From contig NZ_JOAP01000055.1 in the NCBI RefSeq assembly GCF_000720475.1, positions 1-49,404 of the forward strand: a stretch of 49,404 nucleotides of DNA, written 5' to 3'. Positions within the stretch are counted from its first letter, which is position 1; the number at the start of each line of letters is the position of its first letter. The notes beneath the pieces are model-generated. The model was not told where the DNA came from and made no database searches. It saw only the letters and a program-made list of their open reading frames with translations. Source of the stretch: Streptomyces aureocirculatus. Lineage in GTDB: Bacteria; Actinomycetota; Actinomycetes; Streptomycetales; Streptomycetaceae. This document shows, piece by piece, positions 17,044 to 26,247 of this stretch. A program made the translations under genes and the position numbers.

Positions 17044-18063
17044 GTGCGTGCCGATCGCGACTTCGCGTACGGCGCCGCCGCGGGTCTCCTCGGTGACCTG
17101 TTGCTCGGCGACCCCCGCCGCGGCCACCCGGTCGCCGCGTTCGGGCGCGCGGCAGCGGCCGTCGAACGCGTGCTGTGGCGCGACCACCGCGGCTGGGGCG
17201 CGCTGCACACGGTGGTGTGCGCCGGGGGCGCGGCGGGCGCCGGTGCGCTCGCTTCCTTCGCCGTACGCCGCTCCCGTGCCGCATCCGTGGGGCTGACGGC
17301 CGCCGCGACCTGGGCCGTCGTCGGCGGGACCTCGCTCGGCCGGGAGGCACGTGCCGTCGCGGGCGCCCTGGCCGCCGGTGACATCGACGTGGCGCGGGAG
17401 CGGCTGCCGCACCTGTGCGGGCGCGACCCCGAGGCCCTGGACGCGGACGGGATCGCCCGTGCCGTCGTGGAGTCCGTCGCCGAGAACACCTCGGACGCCG
17501 TGGTGGGAGCGCTGGTGTGGGGCGCCGTCGCGGGCGTGCCGGGGCTGCTCGGGTTCCGCGCGGTCAACACGCTCGACGCCATGGTCGGGCACAAGTCGCC
17601 CAGGCACCGCCGTTACGGCTGGGCCTCCGCCCGCCTCGACGACGTCCTCGGCTGGCCCGGCGCCCGGCTCACCGGCGTGCTGGCGGTGGCCGCGGGCGGC
17701 TCCCCCGGCGCGGCGGCGCGGGCCTGGCGGGACGACGCCGCGCACCACCCGAGCCCCAACGCGGGTGTCGTGGAGGCCTCCTTCGCGGGGGCGTTGGGCG
17801 TACGGCTCGGGGGGACGCTCTCGTATGCGGGACGGGTCGAGCACCGGCCGGTCCTGAACGGCGGCGGGCGTCCCGTCGCCGTGACGGACATCGAGCGGGC
17901 CGTGCGTCTGTCCCGGCGGGTCTGTCTGCTCGCCCTCGGCGTCGCCGTGGCCGCCGACCTCGCCCGGGGCGCCCGCACGGCCGCCCGGGGCACACGAGTG
18001 GCCCGGCGGCACCCGGCGCCGGGGACCGCCACAGCGCTGCCGGGCCGCGGAGGTCGTACATGA
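17044..18063 (+). CDS. cobD: CobD/CbiB, adenosylcobinamide-phosphate synthase
   Basis: The 339-residue membrane protein attaches aminopropanol (or its phosphate) to cobyric acid. Family motifs: '[21 protein letters not shown]' near the start, '[21 protein letters not shown]' in the middle, then '[31 protein letters not shown]' and '[23 protein letters not shown]'. Several hydrophobic segments fit its membrane location. The GTG at 17044 lies three bases after a small in-frame ORF. The stop overlaps the cobQ start (ATGA), so the two are translated together under the upstream riboswitch. Confidence 0.93.
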   Translation: MRADRDFAYGAAAGLLGDLLLGDPRRGHPVAAFGRAAAAVERVLWRDHRGWGALHTVVCAGGAAGAGALASFAVRRSRAASVGLTAAATWAVVGGTSLGREARAVAGALAAGDIDVARERLPHLCGRDPEALDADGIARAVVESVAENTSDAVVGALVWGAVAGVPGLLGFRAVNTLDAMVGHKSPRHRRYGWASARLDDVLGWPGARLTGVLAVAAGGSPGAAARAWRDDAAHHPSPNAGVVEASFAGALGVRLGGTLSYAGRVEHRPVLNGGGRPVAVTDIERAVRLSRRVCLLALGVAVAADLARGARTAARGTRVARRHPAPGTATALPGRGGRT

Positions 18064-19568
18064 GTGGAGGGCTGCTCGTCGCGGGGACCACCTCCGACGC
18101 GGGCAAGAGCGTCGTGACCGCGGGCATCTGCCGGTGGCTGACGCGCAAGGGGATCTCCGTCGCGCCGTTCAAGGCGCAGAACATGTCGCTCAACTCCTTC
18201 GTCACCCGCGAGGGCGCCGAGATCGGCCGGGCGCAGGCCATGCAGGCGCAGGCCGCGCGCGTCGAGCCCTCGGCGCTGATGAACCCCGTGCTGCTCAAGC
18301 CTGGCAGCGACCGCTCCAGCCAGGTCGTGCTCATGGGCAAGCCCGTCGGCGAGATGAGCGCACGCGGCTACCACGGCGGGCGGCAACAGGCGCTGCTCGA
18401 CACCGTCGTGGGATGCCTGGAACAGCTTCGGGGCACCTATGACGCCGTGATCTGTGAAGGCGCGGGCAGCCCCGCCGAGATCAATCTGCGGCGCACCGAC
18501 ATCGTGAACATGGGCATCGCGCGCGCCGCGCGCTTCCCCGTGGTCGTGGTCGGCGACATCGACCGCGGTGGCGTCTTCGCGTCCTTCTTCGGCACCGTGG
18601 CGCTGCTGGCGCCCGCCGACCAGGAACTCGTCGCCGGTTTCCTCGTGAACAAGTTCCGCGGTGACGTGTCGCTGCTCGAACCCGGTCTCGACATGCTGCG
18701 GGGCCTGACCGGGCGGCCCACGTTCGGTGTGCTGCCGTTCCGGCACGGGCTCGGCATCGACGAGGAGGACGGCCTGCGGGTGTCGCTGCGCGGTGCGGTA
18801 CGTGAGTCCGTCGTGGCGCCGCCGCTCGGCGATGACGTGCTGCGCGTCGCCGTGTGCGCCGTACCGCTGATGTCCAACTTCACCGACGTCGACGCGCTCG
18901 CCGCCGAACCGGGCGTCGTCGTGCGGTTCGTGGACCGCGCCGAGGAGCTCGTCGACGCCGACCTCGTCGTCGTACCCGGCACCCGCGGCACCGTGGGCGC
19001 CCTGCGGTGGCTGCGCGAGCGCGGCCTCGCGGACGCGCTGGCCCGCAGGGCCGCCGAGGGTCGCCCCGTCCTCGGCATCTGCGGCGGCTTCCAGTTGCTC
19101 GGCGAACACATCGAGGACGACGTGGAGTCGCGCGCCGGGTCCGTCGACGGGCTCGGGCTGCTGCCCGTACGCGTCACCTTCCGGCGGGAGAAGACCCTCG
19201 CGCGCCCCGTCGGTGAGGCGCTCGGCGCACCCGTCGAGGGGTACGAGATCCACCACGGCGTCGCCGACGTCCTCGGCGGTGAGTCGTTCCTGGACGGGTG
19301 CCGGGTCGGCGCGGTGTGGGGCACGCACTGGCACGGCTCGCTGGAGTGCGACGCGTTCCGGCACCGCTTCCTCACCGAGGTCGCCCGCGCCGCGGGCCGC
19401 CGCTTCGTACCCGCCCCCGACACCTGCTTCGAGGCGCTGCGCGAGCAGCAGCTCGATCTGCTCGGCGACCTCGTCGAGGAGCACGCGGACACCGCGGCGC
19501 TGCTGCGCCTGATCGAGTCCGGCGCGCCCGCCGGGTTGCCCTTCGTCCCACCGGGAGCACCGTCGTGA
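18060..19568 (+). CDS. cobQ: CobQ, cobyric acid synthase
   Basis: The 502-residue enzyme amidates adenosylcobyrinic acid a,c-diamide at four side chains using glutamine and ATP. The N-terminal half is a P-loop-like domain ('[20 protein letters not shown]', '[11 protein letters not shown]', '[22 protein letters not shown]', '[16 protein letters not shown]'). The C-terminal half is a triad glutaminase: the nucleophile Cys in '[12 protein letters not shown]' and His in 'GTHWHGSLE'. Length is normal. The ATG at 18060 overlaps the cobD stop. The next gene is 132 bases away, which is unusual in this otherwise overlapping operon. Confidence 0.95.
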   Translation: MSGGLLVAGTTSDAGKSVVTAGICRWLTRKGISVAPFKAQNMSLNSFVTREGAEIGRAQAMQAQAARVEPSALMNPVLLKPGSDRSSQVVLMGKPVGEMSARGYHGGRQQALLDTVVGCLEQLRGTYDAVICEGAGSPAEINLRRTDIVNMGIARAARFPVVVVGDIDRGGVFASFFGTVALLAPADQELVAGFLVNKFRGDVSLLEPGLDMLRGLTGRPTFGVLPFRHGLGIDEEDGLRVSLRGAVRESVVAPPLGDDVLRVAVCAVPLMSNFTDVDALAAEPGVVVRFVDRAEELVDADLVVVPGTRGTVGALRWLRERGLADALARRAAEGRPVLGICGGFQLLGEHIEDDVESRAGSVDGLGLLPVRVTFRREKTLARPVGEALGAPVEGYEIHHGVADVLGGESFLDGCRVGAVWGTHWHGSLECDAFRHRFLTEVARAAGRRFVPAPDTCFEALREQQLDLLGDLVEEHADTAALLRLIESGAPAGLPFVPPGAPS

Positions 19569-19700
19569 CCACCCCACCGCACCACCCCTGCCCGTGACCC
19601 CCGTCGATCCGCACCCCCACCCCGTCCCACGGCCTTCGGCCACGTCCGCGAACACCGGGCGCGCCGAGCGGTCACCGCAGCACACTCAGGAGGTCACCGC
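19569..19700 (+). other. Gap in the cob operon where cobN is often found
   Basis: These 132 bases break a run of overlapping genes. They hold only a ten-codon GTG ORF overlapping the cobQ stop and a 36-codon GTG ORF (19594-19704) whose stop overlaps the start of the next gene. Neither shows a recognisable domain. A good Shine-Dalgarno (AGGAGG) lies at the right end. Confidence 0.5.
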
Positions 19701-21854
19701 GTGAGCACCCCGTACCCCTTCACCGCCCTCGTCGGCCAGGACGACCTGCGCCTCGCCCTGCTGCTCAACGCCGTCTCCCCCGCCGTCGGCGGCGTCCTGG
19801 TGCGCGGCGAGAAGGGCACCGCGAAGTCCACCGCCGTGCGTGCCCTCGCGGCGCTGCTGCCCGCGGTGGACGTCGTGCCCAACTGCCGGTTCTCGTGCGC
19901 GCCGGGCGCACCCGACCCGGGGTGCCCCGACGGGCCGCACGAGGCGGGTACCGGCACGGCGCGGCCCGCACGCATGGTGGAGCTGCCCGTGGGTGCCTCC
20001 GAGGACCGCCTGGTGGGCGCCCTGGACATCGAGCGGGCGCTGGCCGACGGTGTGAAGGCCTTCGAGCCGGGGCTGCTCGCGGACGCGCACCGCGGGATCC
20101 TGTACGTGGACGAGGTGAACCTCCTCCACGACCACCTGGTCGACCTGCTGCTCGACGCGGCGGCCATGGGCGCCAGTTACGTGGAGCGCGAGGGCGTGTC
20201 CGTGCGGCACGCGGCGCGGTTCCTGCTGGTGGGCACGATGAACCCCGAAGAGGGCGAGCTGCGGCCGCAGTTGCTCGACCGGTTCGGGCTCACCGTCGAG
20301 GTCGCCGCCTCACGCGAGCCCGACCAGCGCGTGGAGGTGGTGCGGCGCAGGCTCGCGTACGACGACGACCCGGACGCGTTCGCCGCGCGCTGGGCCGAGG
20401 ACGAGGCCGAGGTGCGGGAGCGTGTCGTCGCCGCCCGGGCGCTGCTGCCGAAGGTGCGGCTCGGCGACGGCGCGCTGCGCCAGATCGCGGCGACCTGCGC
20501 GGCCTTCGAGGTGGACGGCATGCGTGCCGACATCGTGATGGCGCGGACGGCGACCGCCCTCGCCGCGTGGGCGGGGCGCGCGGACGTCCTCGCCGACGAC
20601 GTGCGGCAGGCGGCGCTGCTCGCGCTGCCGCACCGGCGGCGCCGGAACCCCTTCGACGCGCCGGGCCTCGACGAGGACAAGCTCGACGAGACGCTTGAGG
20701 AGTTCGGCGACGACGACCCCGGTACGGGCCCCGAGGACGACCCGGACCCGGACGGCGGCCCCGACGGCGGCCCGGACGGCGGTGGCGGGCAGCCCCCGCG
20801 GGACCCCGGCCCCGAGCGCCCCGGCGGCGACGGCACCACCGAGACCCCTGAGGCCCCTGATACTTCTGAGGCCCCCGATTCCCCCGAGGCCCGGGACGCC
20901 ACCGACCCCGCCGAGTCCCCCGACGACCGGCAGCCGCAGCCCGAGCCCCAGCGTGCCGCCGCCCCTGAGCAGCAGCCCGTACGCGCCGGAGAGCCCTTCC
21001 GCACGAAGGTCCTGAGCGTGCCCGGGCTCGGCGAGGGCGCGGCGGGCCGGCGGTCGCGGGCCCGTACCGAGCACGGCAGGACGACGGGGGCGCGGCGGCC
21101 CCGCGGCGCCCTCACGAAGCTGCACCTGGCGGCGACCGTGCAGGCCGCGGCGCCGCACCAGCGGGCACGCGGGCGGTCCGGGCGTGGGCTCGTGGTGCGC
21201 AGGGACGATCTGCGGCAGGCGACCCGGGAGGGGCGCGAGGGCAACCTCGTGCTCTTCGTCGTGGACGCGTCCGGCTCGATGGCGGCGCGGCAGCGGATGA
21301 CCGCCGTGAAGGGCGCGGTGCTCTCGCTCCTTCTCGACGCCTACCAGCGGCGGGACAAGGTGGGTCTGGTGACGTTCCGTGGGACGGCGGCGGAGGTGGC
21401 GCTGCCACCGACGTCGTCGGTCGACGCCGCCGCGGTGCGCCTGGAGTCGCTGCCGACGGGCGGCCGCACCCCGCTGGCGACCGGCCTGCTGCGGGCGCAC
21501 GACGTACTGCGGATCGAGCGGCTGCGGGACCCCGCCCGGCGCGCCCTCGTGGTCGTGGTGACCGACGGGCGGGCGACGGGCGGCGTCGAGCCGCTGGTGC
21601 GGGCGGGACGTGCCGCCCGGCTCTTCGCGGCCGAGGGACATGCCTCGGTCGTCGTGGACTGCGAGTCGGGTCCGGTGCGGCTCGGGCTCGCCGGGCAGTT
21701 GGCCGGGGAGCTCGGCGGGAGTGCGGTGACCCTCGACGAACTGCGGGCGGACTCGATCGCCGGACTCGTCAAGGATGTTCGGGGCGGCACCCTTGGTGCG
21801 GCCGGTGTACAGGGCGGGCACCGTGCCCGCGGCGCGAAGAGGAGGGTTGCCTGA
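19701..21854 (+). CDS. Putative cobaltochelatase motor subunit, ChlI/ChlD fusion
   Basis: The 717-residue protein joins an AAA+ ATPase to a von Willebrand A domain. Walker A is 'GEKGTAKST' (about residue 37-45), Walker B '[11 protein letters not shown]', arginine-finger region '[16 protein letters not shown]'. A long acidic Asp/Pro/Gly linker (about 325-430) leads to the VWA domain with the metal-site motif '[13 protein letters not shown]' and 'GRTPLATGL'. Such subunits drive cobalt insertion into hydrogenobyrinate a,c-diamide together with the large CobN subunit, which is absent from this window. AGGAGG precedes the GTG by seven bases. The stop overlaps the next start (TGATG). Confidence 0.9.
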   Translation: MSTPYPFTALVGQDDLRLALLLNAVSPAVGGVLVRGEKGTAKSTAVRALAALLPAVDVVPNCRFSCAPGAPDPGCPDGPHEAGTGTARPARMVELPVGASEDRLVGALDIERALADGVKAFEPGLLADAHRGILYVDEVNLLHDHLVDLLLDAAAMGASYVEREGVSVRHAARFLLVGTMNPEEGELRPQLLDRFGLTVEVAASREPDQRVEVVRRRLAYDDDPDAFAARWAEDEAEVRERVVAARALLPKVRLGDGALRQIAATCAAFEVDGMRADIVMARTATALAAWAGRADVLADDVRQAALLALPHRRRRNPFDAPGLDEDKLDETLEEFGDDDPGTGPEDDPDPDGGPDGGPDGGGGQPPRDPGPERPGGDGTTETPEAPDTSEAPDSPEARDATDPAESPDDRQPQPEPQRAAAPEQQPVRAGEPFRTKVLSVPGLGEGAAGRRSRARTEHGRTTGARRPRGALTKLHLAATVQAAAPHQRARGRSGRGLVVRRDDLRQATREGREGNLVLFVVDASGSMAARQRMTAVKGAVLSLLLDAYQRRDKVGLVTFRGTAAEVALPPTSSVDAAAVRLESLPTGGRTPLATGLLRAHDVLRIERLRDPARRALVVVVTDGRATGGVEPLVRAGRAARLFAAEGHASVVVDCESGPVRLGLAGQLAGELGGSAVTLDELRADSIAGLVKDVRGGTLGAAGVQGGHRARGAKRRVA

Positions 21855-22462
21855 TGCCTCAGGGACAGCCGAGTGTGGTGCCGAAGGACGGCCTGACGAC
21901 GCGACAGCGGCGCAACCGCCCGCTGGTGTTCGTCCACACGGGGATCGGCAAGGGCAAGTCGACGGCCGCGTTCGGGCTCGCGCTGCGCGCCTGGAACCAG
22001 GGCTGGCCGATCGGGGTGTTCCAGTTCGTGAAGTCGGCGAAGTGGAAGGTCGGCGAGGAGAACGCGCTGCGGGTGCTCGGTGCCAGCGAGCAGGGCGGCA
22101 CCGTCGACTGGCACAAGATGGGTGAGGGCTGGTCGTGGATCCAGCGCGCCCCCGCCGAGGGCGAGTTGACCAACGAGGACAAGGCCCGTGAGGGTTGGGA
22201 GCAGGTCAAGCGGGACCTCGCGGCGGAGCGTTACCGGCTTTACGTCCTCGACGAGTTCGCCTACCCCCTGCACTGGGGCTGGATCGACGTCGAGGAGGTC
22301 GTCTCGGTGCTTCGTGACCGGCCGGGTACGCAGCATGTGGTGATCACCGGGCGCAACGCCCCGGAGCAGTTGGTGGAGTTCGCCGACCTCGTCACCGACA
22401 TGTCCAAGGTCAAGCACCCGATGGACGCGGGCCAGAAGGGGCAGCGGGGCATCGAGTGGTAG
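21854..22462 (+). CDS. cobO: CobO, cob(I)yrinic acid a,c-diamide adenosyltransferase
   Basis: The 202-residue protein transfers the adenosyl group from ATP to cob(I)alamin precursors. The P-loop is 'HTGIGKGKSTAAFGLALRA', followed by the family motifs 'GVFQFVKS', 'WSWIQR', 'YVLDEFAYPLHWGW' and 'HVVITGRNAPEQLVEFADLVTDM'. It has the usual length. The ATG at 21854 shares one base with the upstream stop and follows GGAGGG. Its stop overlaps the GTG start of cobB. Position fits the cobO-cobB order common in actinomycetes. Confidence 0.95.
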   Translation: MPQGQPSVVPKDGLTTRQRRNRPLVFVHTGIGKGKSTAAFGLALRAWNQGWPIGVFQFVKSAKWKVGEENALRVLGASEQGGTVDWHKMGEGWSWIQRAPAEGELTNEDKAREGWEQVKRDLAAERYRLYVLDEFAYPLHWGWIDVEEVVSVLRDRPGTQHVVITGRNAPEQLVEFADLVTDMSKVKHPMDAGQKGQRGIEW

Positions 22463-23841
22463 CACGTCTCGTCGTCGCGGCGCCGTCGTCCGGAAGCGGG
22501 AAGACGACGGTCGCGACCGGTCTGATGGCCGCCTTCGCCGCGGCCGGGCTCGCCGTGTCCCCGCACAAGGTCGGCCCCGACTACATCGATCCCGGGTACC
22601 ACGCCCTCGCCACCGGGCGTCCCGGGCGGAACCTGGACGCCTTCATGTGCGGGCCCGGCCTGGTCGCGCCGCTGTTCGCACACGGCGCGCGCGGGTGCGA
22701 CCTCGCCGTCGTGGAAGGCGTGATGGGCCTGTACGACGGGGCCTCCGGGCAGGGCGAGCTCGCGTCCACGGCGCATGTGGCGAAGCTCCTTCGGGCCCCC
22801 GTGGTCCTGGTCGTCGACGCGTCGTCGCAGTCGCGGTCGGTGGCGGCGCTCGTGCACGGCTTCGCGTCCTGGGACCCCGAGGTCCGGATGGGCGGGGTGA
22901 TTCTGAACAAGGTGGGGTCGCAGCGCCACGAGGAGCTGCTCCGGGACGCGCTCGGATCCTCCGGGGTGCCGGTGCTCGGCGCGCTGCGCCGGGCCCCGCA
23001 GGTGCGGGCCCCCTCCCGGCACCTGGGTCTGGTGCCGGTGGCCGAGCGGGGCGCGGCGGCCCTGGAGTCCGTGGCAGCGTCCGCCGAACAGGTGCGGCAG
23101 GGCTGCGACATGGACGCGCTGCTCGCCCTCGCCCGCAGCGCGCCGGAGCTTCCGGGGGCGGCCTGGGACCCCCACGAGGCCGTGACCTCCGCCGCGGGGC
23201 TGCCCACCGCCACGGGGGCCGCGTCCCCGGTGCCCGGTGCGGCGCCCGTCGTGGCCCTCGCGGGCGGGGCCGCGTTCACCTTCTCGTACGCGGAACACGC
23301 CGAGCTCCTGACCGCGGCGGGCGCCGACGTCGTGCCCTTCGACCCGCTGCACGACGAGGAGCTGCCGCCCGGCACCCGTGGCCTCGTCATCGGCGGCGGG
23401 TTCCCCGAGATGTACGCGCCGGAGCTGTCCGCCAACGAGCCGCTGCGCAAGGCCGTGGCCGACCTCGCCGCGAGCGGGCGCCCGGTGGCCGCCGAGTGCG
23501 CGGGGCTGCTGTATCTGGCGCGGGAGCTCGACGGCAAGCCGATGTGCGGGGTCCTGGACGCGCGGGCCCGGATGTCGGAGCGGCTGACCCTCGGCTACCG
23601 CGAGGCCGTCGCCGTGTCGGACAGCGTGCTCGCGGCCGCGGGCACCCGGCTGCGCGGGCACGAGTTCCACCGCACGGTCGTGGAGCCGGGCGCGGGGGCG
23701 GTGCCCGCCTGGGGCATGCACACCCCGGAGCGGCGCGTCGAGGGGTTCGTGGAGCGGGGGGTGCACGCCAGCTATCTGCACACCCACTGGGCCGCCGAGC
23801 CCGGGGTCGCCCGCCGGTTCGTGGCCCGGTGCGCGGCGTGA
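22456..23841 (+). CDS. cobB: CobB, hydrogenobyrinic/cobyrinic acid a,c-diamide synthase
   Basis: The 461-residue enzyme amidates the a and c side chains of the corrin ring with glutamine and ATP. The N-terminal nucleotide site is 'AAPSSGSGKTTVATGLMAAF', then 'KVGPDYIDPGYH', 'VVEGVMGLYDG'. The C-terminal glutaminase has the nucleophile Cys in 'VAAECAGLLYLAREL', 'MYAPELSAN', and His in 'SYLHTHWAAEP'. Length is normal. The GTG at 22456 overlaps the cobO stop, so translation is coupled. It is the last gene of the riboswitch-led run; the next gene is on the other strand. Confidence 0.95.
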   Translation: MVARLVVAAPSSGSGKTTVATGLMAAFAAAGLAVSPHKVGPDYIDPGYHALATGRPGRNLDAFMCGPGLVAPLFAHGARGCDLAVVEGVMGLYDGASGQGELASTAHVAKLLRAPVVLVVDASSQSRSVAALVHGFASWDPEVRMGGVILNKVGSQRHEELLRDALGSSGVPVLGALRRAPQVRAPSRHLGLVPVAERGAAALESVAASAEQVRQGCDMDALLALARSAPELPGAAWDPHEAVTSAAGLPTATGAASPVPGAAPVVALAGGAAFTFSYAEHAELLTAAGADVVPFDPLHDEELPPGTRGLVIGGGFPEMYAPELSANEPLRKAVADLAASGRPVAAECAGLLYLARELDGKPMCGVLDARARMSERLTLGYREAVAVSDSVLAAAGTRLRGHEFHRTVVEPGAGAVPAWGMHTPERRVEGFVERGVHASYLHTHWAAEPGVARRFVARCAA

Positions 23842-23870
23842 GCGGTGTGCCGCCCGCAGCCCCGGCCCGC

Positions 23871-24602
23871 TCACTCGGCGAGGCCCACCACCAGCCAGAT
23901 GAACGCCGCGCCCGCCACCGTGCACAGCAGCGTCGAGCGCGCCGGGTGGTCGTGGTGCGCCTCGGGCAGGATCTCGGCGGCGGCGAGGTAGAGCAGGGCG
24001 CCGCCGAAGAAGCCGAGATAGCCGCCGAGCAGCGGCTCGGGAATGGTGAAGGCCAGCGTGGTCGCCGCGCCCACGACGGGGGCCACGGCGTCCGCGAGGA
24101 GCATCAGGACGGCCTTGCGGCGCGCGTTCCCGTAAAGGCGGGTGATCGTGTACGTGTTGAAGCCGTCCGCGAAGTCGTGGGCGATGACGGCGAGCGCCAC
24201 CGCGGCGCCCATGCCGCCGCCGATCTGGAAGGCGGCGCCGATGGCGACACCGTCCATCACGCTGTGGCCGACCATCGCCGCGGCGGCCGTCAGGCCCACC
24301 TGCGGCACCCGGTCGCCTGCTGCCTCCGCCCCGCCGTGCGCCGCCCGCCGCAGCGCGAGGAGCCGTTCCACCACATGGGCGAAGAGAAAGCCCGCGACGA
24401 CGAGCAGCAGCGCCGCGGGCACACCGAAGACCGGCCCGCCGGCCGCGTCGAGGGCCTCCGGGAGCAGGTCGAGGCCGACCACACCGAGCATCAGGCCACC
24501 CGCGAGGCCCAGGACCAGATGGCGCCGGTCGGTGACCCGCCCCGCGGTCCAGCCGCCGACGAGGGTCATCAGGAACGCGCCGAGTGCCACGAACACCGCC
24601 AT
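23871..24602 (-). CDS. ZIP family metal transporter
   Basis: The 243-residue membrane protein has about eight segments and the ZIP metal-binding helices: 'MVGHSVMDGVAIGAAFQIGGG' (TM4) and 'IAHDFADGFNT' (TM5), with 'AAAEILPEAHHDHP' near the end. A short loop with His/Gly/Ala-rich residues between TM3 and TM4 is typical. The family imports zinc or other divalent metals. It is placed between two parts of the cobalamin cluster, so cobalt is a possible substrate, but this is only inferred from position. It lies 29 bases from cobB, converging. Confidence 0.88.
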   Translation of the reverse strand: MAVFVALGAFLMTLVGGWTAGRVTDRRHLVLGLAGGLMLGVVGLDLLPEALDAAGGPVFGVPAALLLVVAGFLFAHVVERLLALRRAAHGGAEAAGDRVPQVGLTAAAAMVGHSVMDGVAIGAAFQIGGGMGAAVALAVIAHDFADGFNTYTITRLYGNARRKAVLMLLADAVAPVVGAATTLAFTIPEPLLGGYLGFFGGALLYLAAAEILPEAHHDHPARSTLLCTVAGAAFIWLVVGLAE

Positions 24603-24771
24603 GCGCCCTTGCTAGCGGATTGATCCCGTCCGTGCACCGCGCACCCGCCCGCGGGCCCCGTGAGCCACTCGCCCGGCCCCGGCCGCACCGCTCCCCCGGT
24701 GCCCGATCTATTCTCGGCGGTTGTCCGCTGTTCCGCTGTCCGCCACGCTCAAGAGACATCAGGTACTCCCC
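24603..24771. promoter_or_regulatory. Divergent promoter region between ZIP and cbiG/cobJ
   Basis: The 169 bases separate the ZIP gene (minus) from the cbiG/cobJ gene (plus). No B12 box (GCCACTGT) is present, so the right-hand cob genes seem to have their own promoter without a riboswitch. No Zur-type palindrome was seen. No coding sequence for the missing N-terminal CbiG domain can be read in any plus-strand frame. Confidence 0.5.
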
Positions 24772-26247
24772 ATGGCCGAAGTCGCGCCCACCGGCAGGGC
24801 GGCATTCGGCGACGCCGGGTTCGACACGCTGGGGTTCCCCGTGGAGGGCGACATCGCCGGGGTGACCCGGGCCATCCTCGGCGGGGAGCCCGTGGCACTG
24901 GACGCGGAGCTTGCGTGGCCGCTGCCCGCCCTGCCGCCCAACGTCACTCCCCTCGCCGCATCCGGCGAAGGACCACGGCCGGTCCTGGCGACCGTGCGGA
25001 TCTCCGACCGCACCTGCACGCCGTCGCTGCGCGAGGTCACGCTCCGGCCGCCCTCCCTGGTCGTGGGCGTCGGCGCGGGCAGCGGCGCGCCCGTCGACGA
25101 GGTCCTCGAACTCGTACGGGATTCGCTGCGGGCCGCGGGGCTCTCCGCCCTGTGCGTGCGGGAGTTGGCCACCGTCGCGGGCAAGCGGGACGAAGCCGGG
25201 GTGGCCGGGGCTGCGGCGCGCCTCGGGGTGCCGCTGGTGACGTACCCCGCCGAGGAGTTGGCGGACGTGGAGGTGCCCCACCCCTCGCGGGCGCCGCTCA
25301 CCGCCGTGGGGACGCCATCGGTCGCCGAGGCCGCGGCGCTGCGCGGCGGCGGTGAACTCCTCGTGCCCAAGCGGAAGTCGGAGCGCCCCGACGGCGGGCC
25401 CGCGCGCGCCACGTGCGCCGTGGTGCGGCGGCCCGCGCGGGGGCGCCTCGCCGTCGTGGGCCTCGGCCCCGGCGACCGGGACCTGCTCACGCCCCGCGCC
25501 CTGGACGAACTGCGGCGGGCCGGGGTGCTGGTGGGCCTCGACGGGTACGTCGAGCGGATCAGGGACCTGCTGCGGCCGGGTACACGGGTCGTCGCGTCGG
25601 GCCCCGGCGCCGAGGAGGAGCGGGTCCGCACGGCCGTGGCCGAGGCCCGGGCGGGGCGGGCCGTCGCCCTCGTCGAACCGGGAGACACCGGTGGGCACGC
25701 CGGACACGCGCTGGCGTCGCCCGCGCTCACCGACGCCGGGGACGGCATCGACGTCGTCGGCGTGCCCGGGGTGACGGCCGCGGCCGCCGCCGCGGCGCTG
25801 CTCGGCGCTCCTCTCGGCGCCGACCACGTCGCGATCGCCTGGTCCGACGCGCACACACCGTGGGAGCTCGTGGAGCGCCGGGTGCGGGCGGCGGCGGAGG
25901 TGGACCTGGTGGTGACGTTCCACGCCCCGTACGCCTCCGGTGCCGGACGCCCCGGTGACGTCCCGGGCGACGTCGGGCAGCGGCTGCCGATGGCTCTGCG
26001 GCTCCTTGCCGAACACCGCGCGCCGACCACCCCCGTGGGCGTCGTACGCGATGCCGCGCACCCCGACGCGAGGGTGCGCCCCGACGAAAGCGTGCGCCTG
26101 ACGACCCTGGCCGCGCTCGATCCGGACGACGTGGACCGCACGGCCGTGGTGATCGTCGGCAACTCCGTGACCCGGACGGTGGCGGGCCGCATGGTGACGC
26201 CGCCCGGCGGCCACCGCCCGCCCCCTCGTCCCGAGGAGCACCAGTGA
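24772..26247 (+). CDS. Short CbiG(CobE)-CobJ fusion with altered motifs
   Basis: The 491-residue protein joins the middle and C-terminal CbiG (CobE) parts to a precorrin-3B C17-methyltransferase (CobJ) domain. 'FDTLGFPVEGDIAGVTRAIL' and 'WPLPALPPNVTP' belong to the CbiG middle part, 'SLVVGVGAGSGAPVDEVLEL' to the CbiG C-terminal part, and 'LAVVGLGPGDRDLLTPRAL' starts the CobJ domain at about residue 225. Usual fusions begin with an N-terminal CbiG domain of about 110 residues, which is missing here. In CobJ, the usual SGD(A/P)G-(V/I)Y-(A/G)M motif is 'EPGDTGGHAGHA', and the usual FYNPRS motif is 'FHAPYAS'. Activity is therefore doubtful. The start ATG follows CAGG by eight bases; a TTG at 24721 is an alternative. 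Confidence 0.8.
   Translation: MAEVAPTGRAAFGDAGFDTLGFPVEGDIAGVTRAILGGEPVALDAELAWPLPALPPNVTPLAASGEGPRPVLATVRISDRTCTPSLREVTLRPPSLVVGVGAGSGAPVDEVLELVRDSLRAAGLSALCVRELATVAGKRDEAGVAGAAARLGVPLVTYPAEELADVEVPHPSRAPLTAVGTPSVAEAAALRGGGELLVPKRKSERPDGGPARATCAVVRRPARGRLAVVGLGPGDRDLLTPRALDELRRAGVLVGLDGYVERIRDLLRPGTRVVASGPGAEEERVRTAVAEARAGRAVALVEPGDTGGHAGHALASPALTDAGDGIDVVGVPGVTAAAAAAALLGAPLGADHVAIAWSDAHTPWELVERRVRAAAEVDLVVTFHAPYASGAGRPGDVPGDVGQRLPMALRLLAEHRAPTTPVGVVRDAAHPDARVRPDESVRLTTLAALDPDDVDRTAVVIVGNSVTRTVAGRMVTPPGGHRPPPRPEEHQ

Noticed and set aside
16949..17296. Cys-rich ORF starting just after the riboswitch
   Set aside because: It reads in another frame through cobD, and the Cys residues come from GC-rich codons; no start site is better than that of the 27-codon ORF.
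19594..19704. 36-codon GTG ORF between cobQ and chlID, overlapping the next start
   Set aside because: It is rich in Pro, His and Ser with no recognisable cobN segment; it is kept only as part of the description of the gap.
22261..26241. Very long open frame of over 1300 codons on the minus strand
   Set aside because: It lies antisense to cobO, cobB and cbiG/cobJ, which have clear domains, and it is rich in Arg, Gly, His and Pro as expected from a GC-biased shadow frame.
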